This document shows, piece by piece, positions 33,396 through 44,276 of a stretch of 64,000 nt of DNA; within the stretch, counting starts at the first letter, position 1; each line of letters begins with the position of its first letter. The notes under the pieces are model-generated. The model made no database searches and was not told the origin of the DNA. It was given only the letters and a program-made list of their open reading frames with translations. A program made the position numbers and the translations under genes. The DNA comes from Clitoria ternatea. Its lineage: Eukaryota > Streptophyta > Magnoliopsida > Fabales > Fabaceae. Location: the NCBI GenBank assembly GCA_037962975.1, contig CM075672.1:130868001-130932000 (forward strand). Reading direction: 5' to 3'.

Positions 33396-33928
33396 ACTGA
33401 GGTGCTCAATTAGGAGCGAATAAGAAATAAAACAATCCCCGACATTAAGGACAAAGATGGGCTATTGGAACGACCCTACCAATGACAAGTATTGTAAAGA
33501 TAAAAGATTATGCATTGATCATGCATCATGTGTATTTGACGTAAGGTCGTTATGGGAACTAGAGCATACATCGAGGGGTATGGTGGAGAATACTAGCGTC
33601 TGATCCCCGTGTTAGATCTTGGGAGTGCACCGGGCTGGGACCTCTAATGGCTCAAGGATAGCACCGTGAGGCCGAATAAAACAATGTAAACCTGGTATAC
33701 TCAGACTAAACACAGAGTATAACTATGGTCATGGAGAACCGATGCCATTATTGAGTGGCCACAAATGGTGGTGAGAAGGATTTTTATTGTTTGAAGACAT
33801 GTGTGTCCTGATTACCCATGTGTTGAAGGAACTCGGTGGGCTCTGACCGTTCTAGTATAGAAACGTTATCCCCAATGTCAGACTGAGCAGGACGATTTCG
33901 GTGATTATAATGATGAGATTTTGGGCCC
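33396..33928 (+). repeat. Unclassified relic, left flank of E3
   Basis: No gene. Together with 44277-45098 and 58033-58307 it forms one older sequence split by E3 and E4. It is GC-richer than the preceding relics and looks like part of an LTR or untranslated region of a retroelement, but I cannot assign a family. Confidence 0.35.
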
Positions 33929-33933
33929 ACATG
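33929..33933. repeat. E3 target-site duplication, left (ACATG)
   Basis: ACATG precedes the left LTR of E3 and recurs at 44272-44276. Confidence 0.95.
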
Positions 33934-34250
33934 TGATAAGTGTTTTATAACATAATAAATTAGATTTAGTTTACTTAGGATTTTAATCATTATGCACTGT
34001 ATTTCCTTTATTTATTGTGATTTTTGCTTTCTTTCCACTGTATTCTACTCGGGTACTTTTATTTTGCAGAAATTAATAGATTTGGAATTATTGATGATCC
34101 ATTTTAAGAATGAATGAATATAAATGGAAAATGGATTCAAGAACCCAAAAAGATGATCAAAGTGTCAAAGGATGAAAACAATCAAGAACCATGAGCTATA
34201 CTGTCCAAAACGCCTCAAAAATGCAAGAAAACACTTCCAGGAAAGGGTAG

Positions 34251-34506
34251 GAATCGATTCACCCTTACAGGAATCGATTCCCATGTGAAACATAGGCTAG
34301 GAATCGATTCAAGGCTGTTGGGAATCGATTCATAGGGCTGGGAATCGATTCCCCCCTTATAGGAATCGATTCATTGATGTTTGGAAGGCTGGGAATCGAT
34401 TCATGAAGGCCAGGAATCGATTCATCATGCTGGGAATCGATTCCCACCTTTAGGAATCGATTCACACGCTGTTTTGAAGGCAAAAATCAACTGGAGGAAT
34501 CGATTC
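34251..34506. repeat. Phased GAATCGATTC array in E3 left LTR
   Basis: Eleven perfect copies of the palindrome GAATCGATTC start at 34251, 34271, 34301, 34322, 34342, 34363, 34393, 34414, 34434, 34454 and 34497. The steps are 20, 30, 21, 20, 21, 30, 21, 20, 20 and 43 bp, which read as 2, 3, 2, 2, 2, 3, 2, 2, 2 and 4 helical turns; 246 bp over 24 turns is 10.25 bp per turn. The array ends about 140 bp before the TATA box, so an enhancer-like role is plausible but unproven. Confidence 0.92.
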
Positions 34507-34646
34507 ATCAGTGAAATCATGCGCCGAATTATTGGAAACAACAAAAATACGCAAATTGGAGACAACTGGAACAGCTGGAAATCACATGCACCGAAAGTTT
34601 CCAACTTGCAATGCGTTTTCTTAGCTGGCTTCCTCCCTTCCTTCGC

Positions 34647-34655
34647 CTATAAAAG
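34647..34655 (+). promoter_or_regulatory. TATA box of E3 left LTR
   Basis: CTATAAAAG, a strong plant TATA context, followed by a pyrimidine-rich stretch. The right-LTR copy is at 43193-43201. Confidence 0.75.
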
Positions 34656-35731
34656 GAGAAGCAATCCAAGCAGAGAAAGCATTCAAAAATCCAGATCAGA
34701 ATCCCATTCTTCATCAGCTTCATTCCTTTTCTTTTCTTTCTCTTTCGTTTTCTTTCTCTGTTTTATTTTCTTTCTCTTTTTATTTTCTTTTTCTTTCTTT
34801 TATTTTGTGTAAGAGTTGTGAGGATTGTGAAATTGAGTGTTCCAATTTGTAATTGGTGGAGGAATATTGCAACAAGGAAATACAGTGGTAAATTATTCTG
34901 AGCTTTTGGAGAAACCCGTAAGTCTTTATTTTTTACCATGTCTTGTATGTTTTATTTTTCCATCATGTGTATGAATTTGAATCCTTTCATGAGTAGCTAA
35001 ATTAATTATCTTGGGATAAAGGGGGTATGATAATATTTTATTTTAATGTTATTTTGACTTGGAATTAAATAAATTTCTGTTTTCCATTTAGTTTAATTAT
35101 GCTTAATGCTTTTAGTAATTCCTAACAAGAACCTAAATGATAAAACTGTATACTTACGGGTATATTAGTAAATTTAGGTAATAAATAGAATTGAGAGATT
35201 TATTTTTACCAGAAAGCTTTGAACTAAACCTAAGATTTTTGAAATGCTTTATGTGACCTCGGTAAAACCGTGAAAGTAATCAAAATTCTTTTGAGGAAAT
35301 AAAAGGGATTTTCATAAAACGATAATGGGCCTTTCTGAGGATTAAGCAGCGCTTTCCTTAGGTTAGGTACATTAATAGGATTCCGAGAGGAACATATTAA
35401 TTAGCTTTTGGAAAATTCGCCTTGGAAAACTTAATTCGATTCTTATTTATGAAAAGTTAAAATTCATTAAACATAAAATAGAGTCGTAATCCCCCAAAAT
35501 CCCAAGATACTCTCAACTCTGATTTTTTAGTGTCAAGTAAATTTTATTTTTATTTTTATTCATATTCTGTGCAACTTTAATTTGTGCTTTATTTTATAAA
35601 AACCTTAAAAATTAATTGTGTGGATAATTAAATTTCAATATGCTGGTACTTTGAACACAGTCCCTGTGGAGAACGATAATCTTTTATATTACGCGACATA
35701 ACCCGTGCGCTTGCGGGCCCTGTCAAGTTTT

Positions 35732-35749
35732 TGGCGCCGTTGCCGGGGA
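35732..35749 (+). other. E3 primer binding site (tRNA-Asp)
   Basis: TGGCGCCGTTGCCGGGGA is an 18-base match to the complement of the plant tRNA-Asp 3' end, six bases after the left LTR. Confidence 0.93.
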
Positions 35750-35921
35750 CTGTTGTCCCTCAAATATCGGCAATATTGAAATTCGATTAGATCATACTTG
35801 TTAATATTTTTATTGTTATTTTTATTTTTATTTTCATCGTAATTTTGTATTTTGTTCTATATTCTGTGTATCTGTTTTATTTTTGTAATTGTTTGTTTTA
35901 TTTGTCATTTATTTTCTATTT

Positions 35922-38900
35922 ATGCGAAGAAGCCGTAGTGTCGATCTAAACTTAGGATTTGACCCTGAGATAGAACGTACCCTTAGAGCTTTGAGAAAAC
36001 AACAAAAACAACAAAAAGAACAAAAAGAAAAACAAATGGCAGACCAACACAGACCCTTAAGAGATTTTGCCGCTCCAAGCACTAATGGGAGAGGATCTAG
36101 CATCCTTAGACCCACAGTGGAGGCTAACAATTTTGAATTGAAGCCTTCACTACTCTCAATGGTTCAACAGAACCAATTCGGAGGTTTACCCTCTGAAGAT
36201 CCAAACCTTCACCTTCAAATCTTTCTTGAATACTGTGACACCCTGAAAATGAACGGAGCCACCAATGATGCCATTCGCTTAAGACTTTTCCCTTTCTCCT
36301 TAAGAGATAAAGCAAGAGCGTGGTTATACTCTCTTCCTGAAGGATCCATCACAACTTGGGAACAATTGTCTAGTGCTTTTATCAATAAATGGTACCCAAG
36401 GAACAAGACTGATGTGCTGAGAAAACAAATCATCAATTTTTCACAAAAAGATGATGAATCCTTGTATGAAGCCTGGGAGAGATACAGAGAGTTGCTAAGA
36501 GAATGTCCTCACCATGGGATAGAAAGGTGGTTGACAATCCATATTTTCTATAATGGACTAACTTCCACACAAAAGATCTCTTTAGATGCTGCAGCTGGAG
36601 GAGCCTTCATGAGTAAAAATGTTGATGAAGCTGAGAACCTGATCGAGGAAATAGCTCAAAACACTCACCAATGGAACTCTGAGAGAGGATTACCTTCTAA
36701 AACACCAGGTAAGTACTCTGTTGATGCTCTTTCCTTACTTTCTGCCAAAGTTGAAGCATTAACATTAAAACTTGATAAAATAGGGTCAACAGGTGCTACT
36801 AATATTGTTTGTGAAGTTTGTGGTGTTTCAGGACATGGAGCTACAAACTGCAACTTAGCCATGACCCCTAATCAAGAACAAGAAATGCATCAGGTGGACG
36901 CTATTAGAAACTATGGTGGAAACTATCAAGGTAACTACAGACCTCCACAAGGTCCACCTGGCTTCCAAAATAGGCCACCTCAATTCCAAAGTAACTACAA
37001 ACCTCAACAAGGAACCTATATTCCACAAAAATCAAAGCTAGAATCCTTGATGGAGACATTTGTAGCTACTCAACTTAAACAAAATGATGAATTCTCTGAT
37101 GCAATAAAAAACTTGGCTTCAAAAGTGGACTCTCTTGCCACTCATAACAAAATACTGGAAAATCAAATTGCCCAACAAGCCTCCTATTCTCAAAGAGCAC
37201 CGGGAACATTTCCTGGGAAACCAGAGGCTGGACCATCTAACCAAACCATGGCTGTCACTCTTAGGAGTGGTACTCAATACGATGGGCCAGTTGACAAGAC
37301 AACAAAGGAGGAAAAGAAAGTCGATGAATCTTCATCTCATCCAGTAATTGAAGAAGAGAAACCACAAGAAAAGAAGGAGGAAGTTAAGCCATATCAGCCT
37401 CCCATTCCATTTCCTCAGCGCTTAGCCAAAGCAAAGTTGGACAAACAATTTGGTAAGTTCCTTGATGTTTTAAAGAAATTGTATATTAATATTCCTTTTA
37501 CAGATGCTTTGCAGCAAATGCCCACATATGCAAAGTTCCTGAAGGACATTCTGTCCAACAAAAGAAGACTGGAGGAAGATGGTACAGTTGCACTTACTGA
37601 AGAATGCAGTGCTCTAATTCAAAAGAAACTTCCACCCAAGCTCCAAGATCCAGGTAGTTTCTCTATTCCTTGCATGATTGGTGACATGAATATAGATAAA
37701 GCATTGTGTGATTTAGGAGCAAGTGTGAGTTTAATGCCATTATCTGTTGCTAAAAAGTTAGGATTGGGTGAACTAAAACCTACTAGGATGTCTTTACAAT
37801 TGGCTGATAGATCTGTAAAATATCCTGTAGGAATTTTAGAGGATGTTCCTATTAAGATAGGAAAATTTTTTATACCTGCTGACTTTGTTGTGCTTGAAAT
37901 GGACGAAGATTCTTTGATTCCTATTATTTTAGGCAGACCATTTTTAGCAACTGCAGGTGCTGTGATTGATGTCAAGAATGGTAAGTTGTCTCTAACTGTT
38001 GGAGACCAAAAGGTTGATTTCAACTTGAAAAATGTTTTAGAAAAACCTTATAATGATGTTTGCTGTACTGTGGATTTTGTCGAACAAGTGGTAAAGGAAG
38101 CAACCCTTCCTAATGACCCACTTGAAACTATTTTCATGATTGAGTCGACAGAAACATTTGATTGCTCTGAGGCCCCACTAAAACATGATACTGAGGTCAT
38201 AGGTAACAAAGTGGTAAGCCCCAATGTGGAATTAAAACCTTTACCAGCTTCATTAAGGTATGAGTTTCTTGGCCCTAATTCCACATATCCTGTGATTATC
38301 AATGCTGAATTGAATCCATCTGAAACTGAAAAACTTTTGAAACAACTTAGGTTGTATAGAAAGGTAATAGGTTATACAATGGATGATATCAAAGGGATTA
38401 GCCCTTCTCTTTGTATGCACAGGATTACTGTAGAAGATGAAAGTAGGCCCATAGTAGAACCACTTAGGAGATTAAATCCTAAAATGCAAGAAGTGGTTAA
38501 AAAGGAAATTTTAAAATTGCTTGATGCTGGAGTCATATATCCTGTTGATAGTAGTAAATGGGTAAGTCCTGTCCATGTGGTGCCTAAAAAGGGGGGAATA
38601 ACTGTGATTGAAAATGATAAACATAACTTGATTCCTACTAGGATTGTCTCTGGTTGGCGCATGTGCATTGATTATAGGAAGTTAAATAGCGCCACGAAAA
38701 AAGATCATTTTCCCCTCCCTTTTATTGATCAGATGCTTGAAAGACTTGCGAAACACTCTTATTTCTGTTATTTGGATGGGTATTCAGGTTTTCATCAAAT
38801 TCCCATTCATCCATCTGATCAAGAAAAGACTACCTTCACTTGCCCTTATGGGACTTATGCTTACAGACGCATGCCTTTTGGTTTATGTAATGCACCTGCG

Positions 38901-41132
38901 ACTTTTCAAAGGTGTATGCAAGCAATTTTTTCTGATCTTATTGAAAATGTGATGGAAGTCTTTATGGATGATTTTTCAGTGCATGGTTTGGATTTTGATA
39001 ATTGTTTAACAAATTTGTGCCAAGTCTTGCAGCGTCGTGAAGAAACCAATTTGGTTCTAAATTGGGAAAAATGCCATTTTATGGTAAGAGAAGGCATAGT
39101 TCTTGGACACCTAGTGTCTGAAAGAGGTATAGAAGTTGATAAGGCTAAAGTGGAAGTAATTGAAAAATTACCTCCACCCACAAATGTGAAAGGTATTCGG
39201 AGTTTTCTTGGACATGCAGGGTTTTACCGTAGGTTCATTAAAGATTTCTCCAAGATCACAAAGCCTCTTACAACTCTTCTGGGTAAGGATGTGCCTTTCA
39301 ATTTTAATTCATCTTGTATGGAAGCTTTTTGCAGGATTAAGCAAGCTCTAATCTCTGCCCCCATCGTACAACCACCTGATTGGAAACTCCCATTTGAGCT
39401 GATGTGCGATGCGAGTGATTACGCAGTGGGAGCTGTGTTGGGGCAAAGAAAGGATAAAAAGCTCCATGTAATTCATTATGCCAGCCGGACGCTAGATGAT
39501 GCTCAGGTAAATTATGCCACAACTGAAAAAGAACTGTTAGCTATTGTCTTTGCTTTTGATAAATTTAGATCTTATTTGGTAGGTTCACATGTTACTGTTT
39601 ACACTGACCACTCTGCCATTAAGTATCTATTGAATAAAAAGGAAGCAAAGCCTAGATTAATTAGGTGGATTCTAATATTGCAAGAATTTGACTTGGAAAT
39701 TAAGGACAAGAAGGGTACCGAGAACTTGGTCGCTGACCACCTATCTAGGTTGACATCTGAAAAAGAAGAAACAGATAATATTCCCATCAATGAATCTTTT
39801 CCAGATGAACAACTCTTGAACCTTAGTATCCAACGTGTTCCTTGGTATGCTGATTTTGTAAATTTTCTTGCATGTGGTATCTTACCTCCTGATCTTAGCT
39901 TTCAGCAAAGGAAAAAGTTTTATGCAGATGTCAAGCATTATTATTGGGATGAACCACTCCTTTTCAAGCAATGTGCAGATGGTATGATTCGGAGATGTGT
40001 TTCACAAGATGATGTCCAAGCTATCTTGGATCATTGCCATTCTCTTTCCTGTGGAGGGCACATGAGCACCTCCAAGACAGCTGCTAAAATATTGCAAGCT
40101 GGGTTCTATTGGCCAAATATTTTTAAGGATGTACGTAAGTATGTTCTAACTTGTGATGCTTGCCAAAGAACAGGTAACATTGGTAAGAGACAAGAAATGC
40201 CATTAAATACCATTTTGGAAGTTGAATTGTTTGATGTATGGGGTGTTGATTTTATGGGTCCCTTCCCCTCTTCTTTTGGAAATCAGTTCATATTAGTGGC
40301 AGTTGACTATGTGTCAAAATGGGTGGAAGCCATTGCTTCACCTCATTCTGATGCTAAGACTGTTATTAAACTTTTCAAGAAAATAATATTTCCAAGGTTT
40401 GGGGTCCCAAAATGTGTTATAAGTGATGGAGGGTCTCATTTTATTGAGAAAACTTTTCAGACCCTTCTAAAGAAATATGGAGTTAAGCATAAGGTTGCTA
40501 CACCTTATCACCCACAAACTAGTGGACAAGTTGAGGTATCCAATCGGGAAATTAGAAATATTCTTCAAAAAGTGGTGAATACATCACGTAAGGATTGGTC
40601 TATTAAGTTAGATGATTCCTTATGGGCGTATCGGACCGCATACAAAACTCCCATTGGAACCACACCTTTTAAGCTAGTATATGGGAAGCCCTGTCATTTA
40701 CCTGTTGAGCTAGAATATAAATCTTTTTGGGCTGTTAAAACTCTTAACTTTGATCATAAGGCTGCAGGTGAACAAAGATTGTTGGAATTAAATGAGCTTG
40801 AAGAACTCCGTCTAGATGCATACGAAAATGCCAGAATTTATAAAGAAAAAACCAAACAATGGCATGATCGTCACATCCAACGGAGAACATTTAATCCAGG
40901 TGATATGGTTTTATTGTTTAATTCCAGACTGAAGCTTTTTCCAGGTAAACTGAGATCCCGATGGTCGGGACCATTCAAGGTGACAAAAGTCTTTCCCTTT
41001 GGAGCTGTCGAACTATGGAGCGAGAAATCTGGTGCATTTAGGGTAAATGGACAGAGAGTAAAACATTACTTCACCGGTCAACCAATACAACAAGCAAGTG
41101 ACTTGGACTTGTTTGATGCTCCTGATGAGTAA
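35922..41132 (+). CDS. E3 gag-pol polyprotein
   Basis: Open frame running to TAA at 41130-41132. It is open from ATG 35889 (1747 residues) but the first eleven residues are a hydrophobic translation of T-rich leader; I prefer ATG 35922 (1736 residues). Residues counted from 35889: gag capsid about 60-270; one CCHC knuckle at Cys308; protease DLGAS at Asp608; reverse transcriptase about 850-1060 with FMDDF (Asp1027, Asp1028); RNase H starting near Asp1174; integrase zinc region about 1380-1440; integrase core triad Asp1454, Asp1513, Glu1549 with 35 residues between the last two. Proline- and lysine-rich linkers separate gag from protease. No stop or frameshift and no missing catalytic residue, so it appears functional. 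There is no chromodomain, as expected for Athila. Confidence 0.94.
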   Translation: MRRSRSVDLNLGFDPEIERTLRALRKQQKQQKEQKEKQMADQHRPLRDFAAPSTNGRGSSILRPTVEANNFELKPSLLSMVQQNQFGGLPSEDPNLHLQIFLEYCDTLKMNGATNDAIRLRLFPFSLRDKARAWLYSLPEGSITTWEQLSSAFINKWYPRNKTDVLRKQIINFSQKDDESLYEAWERYRELLRECPHHGIERWLTIHIFYNGLTSTQKISLDAAAGGAFMSKNVDEAENLIEEIAQNTHQWNSERGLPSKTPGKYSVDALSLLSAKVEALTLKLDKIGSTGATNIVCEVCGVSGHGATNCNLAMTPNQEQEMHQVDAIRNYGGNYQGNYRPPQGPPGFQNRPPQFQSNYKPQQGTYIPQKSKLESLMETFVATQLKQNDEFSDAIKNLASKVDSLATHNKILENQIAQQASYSQRAPGTFPGKPEAGPSNQTMAVTLRSGTQYDGPVDKTTKEEKKVDESSSHPVIEEEKPQEKKEEVKPYQPPIPFPQRLAKAKLDKQFGKFLDVLKKLYINIPFTDALQQMPTYAKFLKDILSNKRRLEEDGTVALTEECSALIQKKLPPKLQDPGSFSIPCMIGDMNIDKALCDLGASVSLMPLSVAKKLGLGELKPTRMSLQLADRSVKYPVGILEDVPIKIGKFFIPADFVVLEMDEDSLIPIILGRPFLATAGAVIDVKNGKLSLTVGDQKVDFNLKNVLEKPYNDVCCTVDFVEQVVKEATLPNDPLETIFMIESTETFDCSEAPLKHDTEVIGNKVVSPNVELKPLPASLRYEFLGPNSTYPVIINAELNPSETEKLLKQLRLYRKVIGYTMDDIKGISPSLCMHRITVEDESRPIVEPLRRLNPKMQEVVKKEILKLLDAGVIYPVDSSKWVSPVHVVPKKGGITVIENDKHNLIPTRIVSGWRMCIDYRKLNSATKKDHFPLPFIDQMLERLAKHSYFCYLDGYSGFHQIPIHPSDQEKTTFTCPYGTYAYRRMPFGLCNAPATFQRCMQAIFSDLIENVMEVFMDDFSVHGLDFDNCLTNLCQVLQRREETNLVLNWEKCHFMVREGIVLGHLVSERGIEVDKAKVEVIEKLPPPTNVKGIRSFLGHAGFYRRFIKDFSKITKPLTTLLGKDVPFNFNSSCMEAFCRIKQALISAPIVQPPDWKLPFELMCDASDYAVGAVLGQRKDKKLHVIHYASRTLDDAQVNYATTEKELLAIVFAFDKFRSYLVGSHVTVYTDHSAIKYLLNKKEAKPRLIRWILILQEFDLEIKDKKGTENLVADHLSRLTSEKEETDNIPINESFPDEQLLNLSIQRVPWYADFVNFLACGILPPDLSFQQRKKFYADVKHYYWDEPLLFKQCADGMIRRCVSQDDVQAILDHCHSLSCGGHMSTSKTAAKILQAGFYWPNIFKDVRKYVLTCDACQRTGNIGKRQEMPLNTILEVELFDVWGVDFMGPFPSSFGNQFILVAVDYVSKWVEAIASPHSDAKTVIKLFKKIIFPRFGVPKCVISDGGSHFIEKTFQTLLKKYGVKHKVATPYHPQTSGQVEVSNREIRNILQKVVNTSRKDWSIKLDDSLWAYRTAYKTPIGTTPFKLVYGKPCHLPVELEYKSFWAVKTLNFDHKAAGEQRLLELNELEELRLDAYENARIYKEKTKQWHDRHIQRRTFNPGDMVLLFNSRLKLFPGKLRSRWSGPFKVTKVFPFGAVELWSEKSGAFRVNGQRVKHYFTGQPIQQASDLDLFDAPDE

Positions 41133-42480
41133 ATCCAAACGGTGAGAAGTCTGGCTGAAGACTTAAAACTTAGCACTGATAGGGAGGTAACCCTATAAAA
41201 AGTTATTGTTTTATTTTAAACTTTTATTCTAAAAAAAAAAAAAAAAAAAAAAAAACAACAATGTCAGATGCTGGTTTGGGGTTATTACAGGTAAGTTTTC
41301 TTATCCTGTTATCATCCATTTTAACATTGAGGACAATGTCAAATTCTGGTTTGGGGTGGTAGGTAAGAAAACTTAACTGTTTTGTTTACGTTGTGTGATT
41401 GTCATTTTATTTTGCATGTGTGTTTTCCTTGATTTGTTTGTAATCTTGTAATTTACCATTTTTGCATGATAAATTTACTTTGAATACAAGGCTAAAGTAT
41501 CTAAGGACCAAAATTTTGAGTAAAATTTTCAAAATTTGATTGTTTAAATGCCAAATCAATGCTTAAATGAACCTTATGTGATTAAAATTTTCTTTGAAAA
41601 GACTTTCCATGGTTAGACTTGAGCCAAAATGGGTTATCTATCAAATAAATTTTCAAAACCCATATTTTCTCGATTGAGTGAATCTCATAGTCATTAAATA
41701 TTCTAGAACTTGTTTTTCAACCGATTCAAAATGGTTTTTGATTATATGTCTTAGGATGATAAAGGCACAATTAGGTCTTATTCTAAGCCTCAGAATTTTG
41801 TATAATTTGACCCCTAGTTGCCCCTTTTGAGCCTAAAAGTGAAAATTTTTTCTTTGAAACCTTTCATTGACTAATATTCTCTTAAATGGTGAAAAAGTTG
41901 GAAATTTAGTAGAGCAAAGAAATAAAAAAGGACTTAAGAAAAATATGTATTGAATGCAAAGAAAAGCAAGAAAAAGAAAAAGAAAATCAAAAGGATGATA
42001 TTGAATGAATTCCAAAAAAGTCCATAAAAGTTCAAAAATTTGCTCTGTTAAATTTATAATGGTGATTTGAATCATTCATGACTATTAAAGCCCTTTTGTA
42101 TTCCATTTTTCTTGAAATTCCTACCTTGACAATACAACCCAAGGCCATATTACAACCTTTGAAAGACCTTTAGACTTTGACATATTTTCTATTTAAACTG
42201 TGGAGTTTCTGGTTTATTAACAAGCTTATGGTAATATTTTTTGACTATGATGATTTGAGAGATACACAAACCTTGAAACACTTGAGTGAAAATTGTGAGA
42301 AGAGTATCTCAAGTCTTGACATTGAAATTTGATTCACATAAGTAAATAAAAATTGGCATTTGAATAAATCTGTTTCTCTATTTTGGATTCCTTAGTTTAT
42401 TAAGCTTAGTGTTTTCTGTATTTTATCTTGTGAATATGGTGATTGCTTGAGGACAAGCAATGTTTTGGTTTGGGGTATTT
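41133..42480 (+). other. E3 3' non-coding region
   Basis: No credible frame; the envelope-like gene of some Athila elements is absent. It contains a run of 25 A (41231-41255) and three copies of a block ending TGGTTTGGGG: 41259-41281, 41329-41356 and 42449-42475, the last two preceded by GAGGACAA. The final copy lies five bases before the right LTR and is the best candidate for the plus-strand priming tract, although it is not purine-only. Confidence 0.75.
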
Positions 42481-44271
42481 TGATAAGTGTTTTATAACAT
42501 AATAAATTAGATTTAGTTTACTTAGGATTTTAATCATTATGCACTGTATTTCCTTTATTTATTGTGATTTTTGCTTTCTTTCCACTGTATTCTACTCGGG
42601 TACTTTTATTTTGCAGAAATTAATAGATTTGGAATTATTGATGATCCATTTTAAGAATGAATGAATATAAATGGAAAATAGATTCAAGAACCCAAAAAGA
42701 TGATCAAAGTGTCAAAGGATGAAAACAATCAAGAACCATGAGCTATACTGTCCAAAACGCCTCAAAAATGCAAGAAAACACTTCCAGGAAAGGGTAGGAA
42801 TCGATTCACCCTTACAGGAATCGATTCCCATGTGAAACATAGGCTAGGAATCGATTCAAGGCTATTGGGAATCGATTCATAGGGCTGGGAATCGATTCCC
42901 CCTTATAGGAATCGATTCATTGATGTTTGGAAGGCTGGGAATCGATTCATGAAGGCCAGGAATCGATTCATCATGCTGGGAATCGATTCCCACCTTTAGG
43001 AATCGATTCACACGCTGTTTTGAAGGCAAAAATCAACTGGAGGAATCGATTCATCAGTGAAATCATGCGCCGAATTATTGGAAACAACAAAAATACGCAA
43101 ATTGGAGACAACTGGAACAGCTGGAAATCACATGCACCGAAAGTTTCCAACTTGCAACGCGTTTTCTTAGCTGGCTTCCTCCCTTCCTTCGCCTATAAAA
43201 GGAGAAGCAATCCAAGCAGAGAAAGCATTCAAAAATCCAGATCAGAATCCCATTCTTCATCAGCTTCATTCCTTTTCTTTTCTTTCTCTTTCGTTTTCTT
43301 TCTCTGTTTTATTTTCTTTCTCTTTTTATTTTCTTTTTCTTTCTTTTATTTTGTGTAAGAGTTGTGAGGATTGTGAAATTGAGTGTTCCAATTTGTAATT
43401 GGTGGAGGAATATTGCAACAAGGAAATACAGTGGTAAATTATTCTGAGCTTTTGGAGAAACCCGTAAGTCTTTATTTTTTACCATGTCTTGTATGTTTTA
43501 TTTTTCCATCATGTGTATGAATTTGAATCCTTTCATGAGTAGCTAAATTAATTATCTTGGGATAAAGGGGGTATGATAATATTTTATTTTAATGTTATTT
43601 TGACTTGGAATTAAATAAATTTCTGTTTTCCATTTAGTTTAATTATGCTTAATGCTTTTAGTAATTCCTAACAAGAACCTAAATGATAAAACTGTATACT
43701 TACGGGTATATTAGTAAATTTAGGTAATAAATAGAATCGAGAGATTTATTTTTACCAGAAAGCTTTGAACTAAACCTAAGATTTTTGAAATGCTTTATGT
43801 GACCTCGGTAAAACCGTGAAAGTAATCAAAATTCTTTTGAGGAAATAAAAGGGATTTTCATAAAACGATAATGGGCCTTTCTGAGGATTAAGCAGCGCTT
43901 TCCATAGGTTAGGTACATTAATAGGATTCCGAGAGGAACATATTAATTAGCTTTTGGAAAATTCGCCTTGGAAAACTTAATTCGATTCTTATTTATGAAA
44001 AGTTAAAATTCATTAAACATAAAATAGAGTCGTAATCCCCCAAAATCCCAAGATACTCTCAACTCTGATTTTTTAGTGTCAAGTAAATTTTATTTTTATT
44101 TTTATTCATATTCTGTGCAACTTTAATTTGTGCTTTATTTTATAAAAACCTTAAAAATTAATTGTGTGGATAATTAAATTTCAATATGCTGGTACTTTGA
44201 ACACAGTCCCTGTGGAGAACGATAATCTTTTATATTACGCGACATAACCCGTGCGCTTGCGGGCCCTGTCA
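42481..44271 (+). repeat. E3 right LTR
   Basis: 1791 bp copy of the left LTR; GAATCGATTC array at 42798-43052, TATA box at 43193-43201. One C fewer in the C run between palindromes 5 and 6. Confidence 0.95.
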
Positions 44272-44276
44272 ACATG
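44272..44276. repeat. E3 target-site duplication, right (ACATG)
   Basis: Second copy of ACATG. Confidence 0.95.

Larger units (their letters stand above)
33934..35725 (+). repeat. E3 left LTR
   Basis: TGATAAGTG...CCTGTCA, repeated at 42481-44271. Contains the GAATCGATTC array, a clear TATA box and then a pyrimidine-rich tract (34720-34808) in what would be the start of the transcript. Confidence 0.95.
33934..44271 (+). mobile_element. E3: complete Athila-like Ty3 LTR retrotransposon
   Basis: 10.3-kb element with LTRs of 1792 and 1791 bp, a tRNA-Asp primer site, an intact gag-pol frame and the duplication ACATG. Primer type, single CCHC knuckle, DLGAS protease and FMDDF reverse transcriptase are as in the Athila lineage; the lineage is assigned by motif recognition. 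By eye the LTRs differ at about five substitutions and one base of a C run, so insertion is recent. Many Athila elements have a third, envelope-like frame after pol; here only about 1.3 kb of non-coding sequence lies there. Confidence 0.93.

Noticed and set aside
34381..34812. 143-residue open frame present in both E3 LTRs
   Set aside because: It reads through the GAATCGATTC array and the pyrimidine tract; the repeated residues and hydrophobic tail are by-products of those repeats.
41833..42075. Possible envelope-like remnant after E3 pol
   Set aside because: Minus-strand, short and AT-rich, with no signal or membrane pattern that I would trust.
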